In this document: one piece after another, positions 8,198-15,781 of the stretch
Numbering within the stretch: position 1 is the first letter of the stretch
How the letters are laid out: every line of letters begins with the position of its first letter
From: Methanocorpusculum sp. MCE
GTDB lineage: Archaea > Halobacteriota > Methanomicrobia > Methanomicrobiales > Methanocorpusculaceae
Assembly: GCA_003315675.1 (NCBI GenBank)
Contig: NIZU01000060.1
Coordinates: 1-28,942, forward strand
Reading direction: 5' to 3'
Length of the DNA stretch: 28,942 nt
Notes under the pieces: model-generated
The model's input: only the letters and a program-made list of their open reading frames with translations
What the model was told of the DNA's origin: nothing
Databases searched by the model: none
Program-made: the position numbers and the translations under genes

Positions 8198-8240
8198 CGC
8201 TGAATAAATGATCAGTCTCGAACGTTTTTCGTTACCGTAT

Positions 8241-8274
8241 ATTATTAACCATAGTTTGTATGTTGGTTAACAAT
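8241..8274 (-). promoter_or_regulatory. BirA operator overlapping the bioY promoter
   Basis: An inverted repeat ATTATTAACC, a 14-nt spacer, then GGTTAACAAT (plus-strand reading). The arms match at 9 of 10 positions. This agrees with the known BirA operator type (TTGTTAACC, 14-16 nt, GGTTAACAA) described for biotin genes in bacteria and archaea. It sits in the 86-bp gap between birA and bioY. On the minus strand its downstream half runs into an AT-rich TATA-like stretch (TTAATAATATA, about 8240-8250), so bound BirA would block initiation at bioY. The expected transcript start is near 8215-8220. Confidence 0.85.
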
Positions 8275-8283
8275 AAAAAAGGA

Positions 8284-9270
8284 TCAGATAAGATAGCAGT
8301 CGCCCGCTATCACGCGTTCGATCTCGCCGTTATCTTTGTGGATGATCAGAGCACCCCGTTCATCGACATCGAGTGCCTCCCCCTCGAAGCTCTCGCGAAT
8401 CGTCCGGACGCGAACCCTTCTATGGAGAGTTCGGGAAAGGCTTCTCCATTCCCGGAAAAGCGGCTCGCTCTCGCCTTTCAGCATCATCTGGTACCGGCGT
8501 TCGAACTCCTTAAGGAACACGGAAAAGAGCTGGGCACGATCCACATCATGGCCGAGTTCATCCGAGAGAGAGGTTACGAGTCGGGAAAGGTTCGGCATGA
8601 CTTTTTCAACGGAAACGTTCACGTCCACGCCGATACCGACAAGACAGTATTTGATAATATCCTCATCGGCAGCAAGTTCGAGCGTCGTTCCGGCAACTTT
8701 CTTATCGCCGATGAACACATCGTTCGGCCACTGGATCAAAGCCGAAAGCTCGAACTCATGTCTGATCGCTCGGGCAAGGGAAATCGAAGCTGCCATCGTG
8801 ATCAGGAAAATCTGATCGACATGGAGTTTGGGCATTACCACGATCGTCGCCCAGATACCTCCTTCAGGCGACATCCACACGCGGTTCATTCTGCCAAGAC
8901 CGCCGGTCTGCTGCTCGGCGATAAGGACCGTTCCCGGCTGAACTTCATCGCCGACCTCATGCATCATCTGCCGGGCAAGTGCGTTCGTTGAAGGGACCTG
9001 CTCGAAATGGTGCATCTCCTGACCGATGACCTTGGTTTTGAGATACCGTTTGACCTCATACGGGAGTAATAACCACGTACGTTTCCGAAGCGTGTATCCG
9101 GTTTTTGCCGAGGCATCAATAACATATCCGACCTCACGCAGAAGATTGACATATTTCCAGACGGCAGTCCGGGATATGCCCAGGCGTTCACTGATAACGT
9201 TTCCGGCAACCGGCTGGTCGATTCCGGCTTCGTCCAGAATATGCAGAAGATCGAATATTATGTGTGTCAT
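8284..9270 (-). CDS. birA: Bifunctional biotin-protein ligase / biotin repressor
   Basis: A 328-aa protein. Residues about 1-65 form a winged helix (VISERLGISRTAVWKYVNLL, then GYVIDASAKTGYTL), the DNA-binding part of repressor-type BirA. The catalytic ligase domain has QQTGGLGRMNRVWMSPEGG (biotinyl-AMP loop, GxGRxxR), IQWPNDVFIGDKKVAG (WPND and the catalytic lysine) and a small C-terminal SH3-like domain. It makes biotinyl-AMP and attaches biotin to PycB. In the adenylate-bound state it is expected to bind the operator at 8241-8274. A TATA-like box at 9292-9299 lies about 25 nt before the ATG, so the mRNA is probably nearly leaderless. Confidence 0.94.
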   Translation of the reverse strand: MTHIIFDLLHILDEAGIDQPVAGNVISERLGISRTAVWKYVNLLREVGYVIDASAKTGYTLRKRTWLLLPYEVKRYLKTKVIGQEMHHFEQVPSTNALARQMMHEVGDEVQPGTVLIAEQQTGGLGRMNRVWMSPEGGIWATIVVMPKLHVDQIFLITMAASISLARAIRHEFELSALIQWPNDVFIGDKKVAGTTLELAADEDIIKYCLVGIGVDVNVSVEKVMPNLSRLVTSLSDELGHDVDRAQLFSVFLKEFERRYQMMLKGESEPLFREWRSLSRTLHRRVRVRTIRESFEGEALDVDERGALIIHKDNGEIERVIAGDCYLI

Positions 9271-9291
9271 GAGGTTTTGACTCCAAAATGG

Positions 9292-9299
9292 ATATATAA
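9292..9299 (-). promoter_or_regulatory. TATA box of birA
   Basis: TTATATAT on the minus strand, 22-29 nt before the birA ATG at 9270. This spacing puts the transcript start at or next to the start codon. No BirA-type operator overlaps it, so autoregulation is not indicated. Confidence 0.55.
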
Positions 9300-9354
9300 C
9301 TTGTTATGCCATCTGAAAAGAATAAGATTTCGTTTGAAGATCGGAATATTTGCA

Positions 9355-9575
9355 TAGGAATTACGCGGTGTTGATGTGAATCCAATTCGGGAAGGGGAAG
9401 GCCGGGTGTGGATGGATGAGATAGTTCACCGCGAATAAGCCCAAGCGGGCAAAGCCCGCTTGGGCTTATTCGCGTTGGGATTTCTCACGTATCCACACTT
9501 ATTTCATACACGAAATCGAAGTACATCTCATAAGTACGTCAGCTTTTTGATTGAGAGCACACCGCGTATGTCCTA
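9355..9575. mobile_element. Non-autonomous TIR element B (short, 221 bp)
   Basis: It fills most of the 312-base gap 9271-9582. The left terminus is TAGGAATTACGCGGTGT (9355-9371) and the right terminus, in reverse complement, is TAGGACATACGCGGTGT (9559-9575), a 15/17 match. The interior is one hairpin, 9406-9498, from GTGTGGAT to ATCCACAC. Its centre is a perfect 21-bp palindrome arm pair (9430-9450 and 9454-9474) around an AAA loop. The subterminal ACACGAAATCGAAGTACATC (9509-9528) recurs in element C. There is no ORF of substance and no clear target duplication. The right end reaches to 8 nt from the stop of the next gene. Confidence 0.82.
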
Positions 9576-9582
9576 TTTTCGG

Positions 9583-10152
9583 TTAGAAAGAGACGGCGTC
9601 CCCTTCGGAAAATTTTTTGAGAAATGTACAGCTCGGATATTCATGCGTGCTTGCAAGGAGAAGCGTGCCTTTTCCAATTGGGCACTCGATTAAGACAGGG
9701 CAGCCGTTTTCAGCAGTCGCGAGAGGTTTGCCCTCGTAGGTTTCAAACCAGCCGTCGGTAGCGAAATTCGTTAGATCGTATCCATCAAAAATGGATGTCC
9801 TGGGAGAGGAGGTATCGACATCGAGGCAGTGTTCACCAAACGCAAAATGATACTCAACGTCAACCGGAAGCCAGTCATATCTGTTCGGTGAGGCATCGGC
9901 CGCTCCAAAAACGAGAAGGCGGCCGCCTTCTTCAAGATACCGTTCGATACGCCCGGAACATGCACGGAGAGCCGGAAGAAGTTTCGAGTATGAGGTATTG
10001 CCAAACCCGGTCGGGATAATGACGCCGGTGTATTTTCCCCGGTAGAACGGTGCCGAAAGCAGAAGCGGCGTGACGGCTTCGCAGGGACAGGCTGAATCTT
10101 CGACCAGACGGTGGAACGTCATCTTTGAATCCCAGAATATGGCAACGGTCAT
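9583..10152 (-). CDS. Unknown protein, possible glutamine-amidotransferase-like fold
   Basis: A 189-aa soluble protein that I do not recognise as a named family. It starts MTVAIFWDSKMTF, has a GVIIPTGFGNTSYSK segment, then RIERYLEEGGRLLVFGAAD (a Rossmann-like strand-turn after a helix) and ends with GKGTLLLASTHEYPSC. The order recalls ThuA/BPL-N-like members of the class I glutamine amidotransferase superfamily, but no catalytic Cys-His-Glu triad is obvious, so this is a fold guess only. Its ATG overlaps the rtcB stop by 4 nt, and it is the last gene of the archease-rtcB operon. That suggests a role linked to RNA ligation, tRNA processing or its regulation. Confidence 0.7.
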   Translation of the reverse strand: MTVAIFWDSKMTFHRLVEDSACPCEAVTPLLLSAPFYRGKYTGVIIPTGFGNTSYSKLLPALRACSGRIERYLEEGGRLLVFGAADASPNRYDWLPVDVEYHFAFGEHCLDVDTSSPRTSIFDGYDLTNFATDGWFETYEGKPLATAENGCPVLIECPIGKGTLLLASTHEYPSCTFLKKFSEGDAVSF

Positions 10153-11582
10153 CCTTTGATCACTCCAAGAGGTCTCATTCTGGCGACGATCCGCGAGATT
10201 CCGGCATCGTGCACGGTCTGAACGACTTCGCTGCTGGATTTATACACATCCGGTGCTTCCTCGGCGATCGCCGCCTGATTCGGGGCTCGAACGATGATAC
10301 CCTGCCGGAGAAGAGCGTTGGCGACCTCTTCGCCGGTCCGGCTCTTCTTCGCCGAAGAACGGCTTTTCACTCTGCCGGAACCATGGCAGGTACTCCCGAA
10401 CGTTTTCTCCATGGCACCGTCCGTTCCTGCCAGAATATAGGAGGAGGTCCCCATGCTTCCTGGAATGATAACCGGCTGACCGGAAGCCCGGAATTCGTGA
10501 GGGACTTCCGCTCTGCCCGGACCAAATGCCCGGGTCGCTCCTTTCCGGTGAACACAGACGTTTCGCCGGACACCATCTACATTGTGCTCCTCCCATTTTG
10601 CCACGTTGTGGGCGACATCATAGACAAGGGGCATCTCCTCGTAAGCGATCCGGAATTTTTTCACGAAAAGTTCTCTGACGATGTGGGTGATGATCTGACG
10701 GTTGGCCCATGCATAATTCGCAGAAGCCGCCATTGCACCGAAATATGCTTCCCCCTCGGGAGAGAAGAGCGGAGCACAGGCAAGCTGACGGTCGGGAAGG
10801 TCTATGCCGTATTTTTTTGATGCTGACTCGAGAACCTGCAGATGATCCGTACAGACCTGATGCCCGAGACCCCGTGAACCGCAGTGGATCATCACGCATA
10901 TCTGCCCTTTAGCCACGCCGAACGTTTTTGCCGTGTCGTCATCGACGACGTCATCGACGACCTGAACTTCCAGAAAATGATTCCCGGAACCAAGCGTGCC
11001 GCACTGGGGAATGCCCCGCTGCCGGGCTTTTTTGCTGACATACTCCGGCTTTGCCCCGTCCATTGCGCCGTTTTCCTCGCACCTCGGGATATCGCGTTCC
11101 ATGCCGTATCCCATTTCAACAGCGTTCTTTGCGCCGTCTTCAAGCATACTCGAGAGATCCTTCTGGGACAAGCGGATCGGACTCTTCGAACCAACGCCTG
11201 TTGGGACGGCGTTGAAAAGATCCTCGACCAGTTCTTTCATATCGGGAATATCGGAGACATTAAGCGGGGTCGTGATCATCCGAACCCCGCAGTTGATATC
11301 AAAACCCACCCCTCCGGGCGAGATAATCCCGGTCTCGGCATCGAAGGCACCCACACCCCCGATCGGAAAACCGTAGCCCCAGTGGATATCGGGCATCCCA
11401 AGAGAATACCGGAGGATGCCAGGAAGCGTCGCCACGTTGGCAAGCTGGGTGAGAGCTCCGTCTTCAAGCGTCTCTGCAAGGCTTTTCGAGAGGAAAAACC
11501 GTCCGGGAACACGCATCCCGGGAACAAAACCTCGTGGGATCTCCCACTCGTTCGTAGTAATCTGCTGGATCTGATCGTTCAT
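10149..11582 (-). CDS. rtcB: tRNA-splicing ligase RtcB
   Basis: A GTP- and Mn-dependent RNA ligase that joins 2',3'-cyclic phosphate and 5'-OH ends, as in archaeal tRNA intron splicing. At 477 aa it is near the usual 480. Active-site residues are all present: D95 and C98 in GFDINCGVR, H202 in GSGNHFLEVQ, H233 in IHCGSRGLGHQ, H325 in DVAHN and the His that is guanylylated, H400, in CHGSGR. There is no intein, although this family often carries one in archaea. It lies 6 nt downstream of archease, its known activating partner, and shares an ATGA junction with the unknown gene that follows. Confidence 0.97.
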   Translation of the reverse strand: MNDQIQQITTNEWEIPRGFVPGMRVPGRFFLSKSLAETLEDGALTQLANVATLPGILRYSLGMPDIHWGYGFPIGGVGAFDAETGIISPGGVGFDINCGVRMITTPLNVSDIPDMKELVEDLFNAVPTGVGSKSPIRLSQKDLSSMLEDGAKNAVEMGYGMERDIPRCEENGAMDGAKPEYVSKKARQRGIPQCGTLGSGNHFLEVQVVDDVVDDDTAKTFGVAKGQICVMIHCGSRGLGHQVCTDHLQVLESASKKYGIDLPDRQLACAPLFSPEGEAYFGAMAASANYAWANRQIITHIVRELFVKKFRIAYEEMPLVYDVAHNVAKWEEHNVDGVRRNVCVHRKGATRAFGPGRAEVPHEFRASGQPVIIPGSMGTSSYILAGTDGAMEKTFGSTCHGSGRVKSRSSAKKSRTGEEVANALLRQGIIVRAPNQAAIAEEAPDVYKSSSEVVQTVHDAGISRIVARMRPLGVIKG

Positions 11583-11588
11583 GATGTG

Positions 11589-11999
11589 TTAGATATCGAA
11601 AATGATTATCAGTTCATATCCTGTTTTTGTTCTGGTGAGCGATAATCCAGAGTAGGAAATACCTTTTACCCCGGTACCGCCGGCATGCTTTTCTCCGTCG
11701 AAGAGAACACCCTCAACCGTACCACAAACGGCGTCTCCGACAGTGAGAGTAAATTTCTGGGGGACAAGATACTCTGTTTCCGACAGAAAGAGAAGTTCCG
11801 ATAGGAAATTCACGATCAGTTCCTCGCGGTCTTTTCCTTCGGCATGAATGGAAAATGCATCCGTAGGTGTTTCTCCAGGATACGCTCCGTACAGAATTTT
11901 TGCCAGAGCAAAACCGCTCTCTGAAAACAGAGATGGCAGATCGGCAGCCGAGATCTTCATACGGATATCGGCAGTATGTTCAAGCTCCTCAAAAACCAT
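11589..11999 (-). CDS. Archease (RtcB activator)
   Basis: A 136-aa protein of the archease family, which speeds guanylylation of RtcB and widens its NTP use. The diagnostic N-terminus FEELEHTADIRM, the middle segment SELLFLSETE and the Asp near the C-terminus (FDI, metal-binding in characterised archeases) are all visible. It is encoded directly before rtcB (6-nt gap). Its start lies inside the end of the preceding small gene (11-nt overlap), so the three genes are very probably one transcript. Confidence 0.95.
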   Translation of the reverse strand: MVFEELEHTADIRMKISAADLPSLFSESGFALAKILYGAYPGETPTDAFSIHAEGKDREELIVNFLSELLFLSETEYLVPQKFTLTVGDAVCGTVEGVLFDGEKHAGGTGVKGISYSGLSLTRTKTGYELIIIFDI

Positions 12000-12273
12000 A
12001 ATCGCCGTCTTCGAAAAGAAGCCGCGGAACCAGGCGCATCGTTATCTCAGATATCCACTGGATCTGATATCTGGAGATGAAGATCACATGATTCCCTGCC
12101 CGAATCGGAATGTCGGATGATTTTGCCGGGCGTATCCGCACCGGCATCAAAATCGGACCGCTGCATGACGTGCTTATACGAAAATCCCCACCGCGACTAT
12201 CCATATACGCGATGACCTCATCCGTGACGGTAATATCAGAAAGAGGGGTAGGGCCACCCTGCTCATTATCCAT
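11989..12273 (-). CDS. Small conserved-looking protein upstream of archease
   Basis: A 94-aa protein of unknown function. It is mixed alpha/beta, with VTDEVIAYMDSRGGDFRIS, then a TSCSGP turn, a basic PVRIRPAKSSD segment and FISRYQIQWISEITMRLVP. There is no signal peptide or membrane segment. A start at ATG 12273 is favoured by GGATATAC at 12289-12296, which fits a TATA box for a short-leader transcript of the whole small gene-archease-rtcB-unknown operon. It overlaps archease by 11 nt. The coding probability is good because of this tight coupling, but I cannot assign a family. Confidence 0.7.
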   Translation of the reverse strand: MDNEQGGPTPLSDITVTDEVIAYMDSRGGDFRISTSCSGPILMPVRIRPAKSSDIPIRAGNHVIFISRYQIQWISEITMRLVPRLLFEDGDYGF

Positions 12274-12331
12274 TTAATATTGATGTGCAGTATATCCTGA
12301 AAAAAGTTGGTACTGAATCCAGCCTGAACGT

Positions 12332-12646
12332 TCAGGTGGATGCAACGACCTGCTCGACTAAATCGACATACTGCGCCTTGAGTTCGTAGACGCCAAGGGA
12401 GCCGTCTTTCATTTTGTGGGTAGACAGGATGCCTAATTTTGATGAAACAATCCCAACCATCGATGCAACGGAGTGATAGGTTACGTCAAAATTTGTCGAA
12501 AGCGCTTCATGAATCTGGGGAACGGTCATGGACTTTGCCCGAATGAGCAGACGTAAAAGCGCCTTTCTGATTCCTGACTTGTCACGAGATAGATAACTGC
12601 GAAGTCGTCTCTCAATCTCCTTTCGCAGATCTGAAGGTGAAAGCAT
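12332..12646 (-). CDS. DUF2551-type winged-helix protein
   Basis: A 104-aa protein that looks like the methanogen DUF2551 family of putative regulators. The fold is a helical N-terminus (DLRKEIERRLRSYL), a winged helix (RKALLRLLIRAKSMTVPQIHEAL, then NFDVTYHSVASMVGIVSSKL) and a short wing ending in VYELK. A role in transcription control is inferred from the fold only, and no target site is known. A strong TATA box (12668-12677) lies about 25 nt before the ATG, indicating its own leaderless mRNA, divergent from the 12750 gene. A 14-bp palindrome CCTGAACGTTCAGG (12323-12336) spans the stop codon. Confidence 0.85.
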   Translation of the reverse strand: MLSPSDLRKEIERRLRSYLSRDKSGIRKALLRLLIRAKSMTVPQIHEALSTNFDVTYHSVASMVGIVSSKLGILSTHKMKDGSLGVYELKAQYVDLVEQVVAST

Positions 12647-12667
12647 GTTCTCTAGTATGTATCTGGG

Positions 12668-12677
12668 TATATAAATA
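12668..12677 (-). promoter_or_regulatory. TATA box of the DUF2551 gene
   Basis: TATTTATATA on the minus strand, 22-31 nt before the ATG at 12646. This is close to the archaeal consensus and implies a leaderless or nearly leaderless transcript. Confidence 0.65.
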
Positions 12678-12749
12678 CATACCGCTCACACAAGAAGATA
12701 CATAATACACGAATTTGATATGCAGAGAAAAGCAATAGAGTAATATCTC

Positions 12750-13343
12750 ATGATATACCGCCTTTATGAGTACCTGATTTCCCGAGACCTCAAGACATTT
12801 CCAAAAGAGATATGTTTCATGCTGAGCGATGAGGATGTCCTTGTCGATTCGGGGAAAATAGAGGAGGTCTATACATGGACGAAAGAGTTTCCCGATATCA
12901 AAAAGATCATTTTCCACATCAGTACGGATGACCCCGGGCGAATCGAGGAGCTGCTTGGACTCGAAGAACTTGGGAAGAAAACCACCGTACGGGTAAGTAC
13001 GCCGAAACAGGATACGATAATCGGGACCGGAATTCCCGAGATCCTGATCGCTCTTGGCAAAACCGGACGGGAAGAGATCACCGATGCGATCATCAAAATT
13101 GCAAAAGAAAACATCGACCCGACCGAGATCACGGAAGATATGATAGAAAAGCATCTCATATTCCTGGTCAACCCGGATTTCGTCATAAAGACCGGCGGAA
13201 ACCATCTCACCGACTTTCTGATCTGGCAGTCGGTGTATTCGGAACTGTTTTTTACCGACATCAACTGGGCCGGCTTTCGAAAAGTAGATTATCTTAGGGC
13301 CCTTCGCGACTACCAGTCCCGGGGCAGGCGCTACGGCACCTGA
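12750..13343 (+). CDS. Non-catalytic cis-prenyltransferase subunit (NgBR/Nus1-like)
   Basis: A 197-aa member of the undecaprenyl/dehydrodolichyl diphosphate synthase superfamily that lacks the catalytic motif. Its C-terminal third is unmistakable: FVIKTGGNHLTDFLIWQSVY, SELFFTDINWAGF, then LRALRDYQSRGRRYG, matching the UppS pattern of SNFLLWQ, SELYFTD, W and the RXG tail. At the N-terminus the position of the catalytic DGNRR is instead MLSDEDVLVD. In eukaryotes and in some archaea, cis-prenyltransferases are heteromers in which such a subunit supplies RXG while a partner supplies the DGN Asp. The partner here would be the protein at 19008-19766, which has DGNRR but no RXG. The expected product is a long polyprenyl (dolichyl-type) diphosphate for glycosylation. 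Confidence 0.85.
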   Translation: MIYRLYEYLISRDLKTFPKEICFMLSDEDVLVDSGKIEEVYTWTKEFPDIKKIIFHISTDDPGRIEELLGLEELGKKTTVRVSTPKQDTIIGTGIPEILIALGKTGREEITDAIIKIAKENIDPTEITEDMIEKHLIFLVNPDFVIKTGGNHLTDFLIWQSVYSELFFTDINWAGFRKVDYLRALRDYQSRGRRYGT

Positions 13344-13401
13344 AAGAGAGCGAAAGGGGAAAACATCTATACCTTTCATAGATGAATAAGATACTACAAC
13401 A

Positions 13402-14058
13402 ATGTCACTTTCCATTCCAAAATTACCCGAATCGAAAGATCCGAAAGTAAATTTTATCAGGGATATCCTGCTCGTTTTCATCGTTGTTGCAGCTATCGGC
13501 TGTGCTTTATTTGCAGTATCCGGAACCTGGCCCCCCCTGGTCGCCGTTGAATCGCCAAGCATGGTCCCGAATCTGAACGTTAACGACCTTGTGTTTGTCG
13601 TTGACGAGAACAGATACGGCGGATTCATGACTATGGTCGAGGCACAGGAAACGGGGACGGTTTCGTTTGGCGGATACGGAGACGTGATCGTCTATCAGCC
13701 CAACGGGATAACCGGCGTGACGCCTATCATCCACCGGGCCATTACATGGATCAATGCATCGGTTGCAGAAGAGGCGGGATTTACCGCCGATGCGGCCCAT
13801 GCAGGATACGTGACCAAAGGCGACAACAACGAACTTTACGATCAGGATGCGATATTTTCGGCCTACGGGAGGATGCAGCCGGTTAAAGAGGAGTGGATCG
13901 TTGGAAAAGCATTGTTTGCGATCCCTCTGATCGGTATTATACCGCTGCATCTGTTTGAGTCACCCATGATTGTGGTACTCATCATCGTTATCATTGAACT
14001 CGTCAGCAGAAAGCTGAAGAAGAACAAAGAGACCAAAACGAAAGGAAAGAAAAAATGA
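13402..14058 (+). CDS. Archaeal type I signal peptidase (Sec11-like)
   Basis: A membrane-bound peptidase that removes Sec and Tat signal peptides. The N-terminal helix (about 19-40), catalytic Ser in VESPSMVPNL (S53), catalytic His in IIHRAI (H111, replacing the bacterial Lys as in the ER/archaeal type) and the conserved Asp in VTKGDNNE (D141) are all in order. There is a second membrane segment near the end (IVVLIIVIIELV) and a basic tail. The inserted region at 70-100 is within family variation. It is followed by cofH with an ATGA overlap of 4 nt, so the two are co-translated although functionally unrelated. Confidence 0.93.
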   Translation: MSLSIPKLPESKDPKVNFIRDILLVFIVVAAIGCALFAVSGTWPPLVAVESPSMVPNLNVNDLVFVVDENRYGGFMTMVEAQETGTVSFGGYGDVIVYQPNGITGVTPIIHRAITWINASVAEEAGFTADAAHAGYVTKGDNNELYDQDAIFSAYGRMQPVKEEWIVGKALFAIPLIGIIPLHLFESPMIVVLIIVIIELVSRKLKKNKETKTKGKKK

Positions 14059-15140
14059 ACGTCACCACCATTATGAATGATGTCCTTGGAGGCGCACGGC
14101 TCACCGAAAATGAAGCAGCATTCCTGTTCTCGGTACAAAACCGGGATATATGGAAGATTGCCGAGGCCGCCGATATCATTCGCGAACGAAAAAACGGCGA
14201 TGTCGTGACATATGTCCGAAACATGAACATTCACATGACCAACATCTGCAAAAACTGCTGCGAGTTATGTGCATTCGGACGAAAGAGTACCGATCCCGAG
14301 GCTTTCTGCTTCACGGATGAAGAGTTCCGGGAGCATACAAGAGAGGCGGGCAGAAAAAAGGTCACCGAAGTCTCGTATCTTTCCGGAATCCATCCGGCAT
14401 TCACCATCGAAAATTACGAAAAGATGATCCGGACATTCCACGAAGAGATTCCCGGCATCCATGTTCACGGATGCAGCCCGGATGAGATTTTGTTTGCAGC
14501 GAACCAAAGCGGTATTACAACAAAGGAAGCGCTCATTCGCCTGAATGAAGCGGGACTCGGTTCAGTCCAGGGAACGGCGGCGGAGATTCTCGTCGATCGG
14601 GTCCGAAAGATCATCTGCAGTAAAAAACTCACCACCGCAGAGTGGGTCAGGATCATCAAAGAGGCTTCGGAAGTTGGGTTTAGGGCAACGTCCACAATTA
14701 TGTACGGATCGGTGGAGACGGCAGAGGAACGGGCACGCCATCTATCGATCCTTCGCGACGTCCAGGACGAAACCGGTGTCTTCACCGAACTTGTGCCGCT
14801 GTCGTTCCTGCACAAAAATACGCCGCTCGAGCGTGCCGGTCTTGTAAACCATGATGCAACCGGACGTGAGGACATTCTGTTGATCGCCATTTCACGGCTT
14901 TTCCTGGATAACTTCGACAACATCCAGGTTCCCTGGTCGAAGATCGGAAGAAAGGTCACGCAGTTGTCTCTGATGGCGGGAGGAAACGATGTCGGCGGAA
15001 CCATGTTTGTGGATTCGCTCTCACGAGACGCCGGCGGCGGAGATGAATCGGATTACTTCAGTCCTGAAGATATGAAAATAATGTGTGAAGATATCGGCAG
15101 GACGCTTCGTCAGAGAGATACTATCTATAATCTCCTCTGA
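14055..15140 (+). CDS. cofH: FO synthase subunit 2 (CofH), coenzyme F420 biosynthesis
   Basis: A radical SAM enzyme that joins 5-amino-6-ribitylaminouracil with tyrosine. CofG then completes the FO chromophore of F420, the hydride carrier of methanogenesis. The iron-sulfur motif CxxxCxxC is C65-C69-C72 (NICKNCCELCAFG). It continues with YLSGIHPAF, IHVHGCSPDE, GLGSVQGTAAEIL and the late IQVPWSKIG and GGNDVGGTM motifs typical of CofH rather than CofG or MqnC. At 361 aa it has full length. CofG is not in this window. It overlaps the signal peptidase gene by 4 nt and is followed by a T-rich terminator. Confidence 0.93.
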   Translation: MNVTTIMNDVLGGARLTENEAAFLFSVQNRDIWKIAEAADIIRERKNGDVVTYVRNMNIHMTNICKNCCELCAFGRKSTDPEAFCFTDEEFREHTREAGRKKVTEVSYLSGIHPAFTIENYEKMIRTFHEEIPGIHVHGCSPDEILFAANQSGITTKEALIRLNEAGLGSVQGTAAEILVDRVRKIICSKKLTTAEWVRIIKEASEVGFRATSTIMYGSVETAEERARHLSILRDVQDETGVFTELVPLSFLHKNTPLERAGLVNHDATGREDILLIAISRLFLDNFDNIQVPWSKIGRKVTQLSLMAGGNDVGGTMFVDSLSRDAGGGDESDYFSPEDMKIMCEDIGRTLRQRDTIYNLL

Positions 15141-15171
15141 TCTTCTCTTTTTTTAGCTGATCTGCTTTTTT
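15141..15171 (+). terminator. T-rich terminator after cofH
   Basis: Two oligo-T runs (T7 at 15148-15154 and T6 at 15165-15170) follow the cofH stop directly without needing a hairpin, as in euryarchaeal intrinsic termination. Element C starts immediately afterwards. Confidence 0.5.
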
Positions 15172-15174
15172 CAC

Positions 15175-15781
15175 TAGGACTTTCGCGGTGTTAGTGTGGA
15201 TCCAATTCGTGAAGGGTATGGCTGGATGTGGACGCATGAGAAACCCCACCGCGAATAATCGCGAATCTACACGAATCGCATTTTTCCTGTTCCGCCCTCT
15301 TGACCTTCGGTCGCGTCCCTACGCTACGCCTGATCGGCTCCGCGTGGTCGGGACGGCGGAACGAAAAATGCTGGAAAACCCGCGTCGCGGGTTTTCTTTA
15401 AAGATTCTCAAATCCTTGTAATAACAAAACATATGAGTATTTTTTCAGGAGAAAACCCGCAACGCGGGTTTTCCAGCATTTTTCACGCTGGCGTTCCGGC
15501 CACGCGAAGCCGATCAGGCGCAGCGTAGGAACGCGGCCGAGGAGTGAAACGACGAGGACAAGAAGACAGCGTAAGGAAAATGCGATTCGCGTTAATTCGC
15601 GGTTAAATAATCTCATGTTTCCACACCCAGAAGATCTCTTCTCGAAGATATGTGGAGACATGCAAGCCGAAGGCTTGCTTGCCGCCTCAAATGAGCAAAG
15701 CCCATTTGGGCTTATTCGCGGTTGGTTTTTTTCTTAGGTATCCACACAAACACGGTACACGAAATCGAAGTACATCCCATT
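15175..15781. mobile_element. Non-autonomous hairpin element C, right end truncated
   Basis: It occupies the 641-base gap between cofH and the prepilin peptidase gene, two convergent genes. The left terminus is TAGGACTTTCGCGGTGT (15175-15191). One long imperfect hairpin runs from about 15225 to 15636. The inner arms carry AACCCGCGTCGCGGGTTTTC at 15376-15395 and a matching GAAAACCCGCAACGCGGG arm from about 15452, around an AT-rich unique loop (about 15399-15448). Further small hairpins follow (GCAAGCC-gaa-GGCTTGC near 15662). The subterminal ACACGAAATCGAAGTACATC (15755-15774) is followed by TTCACAC and then the stop of the next gene, so the expected right terminus ACACCGCGTAAGTCCTA is missing. 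No coding sequence is supported. Confidence 0.8.

Noticed and set aside
12323..12336. Palindrome CCTGAACGTTCAGG as an operator
   Set aside because: It overlaps the stop of the DUF2551 gene, away from promoters, and has no second copy in the window that I could find.
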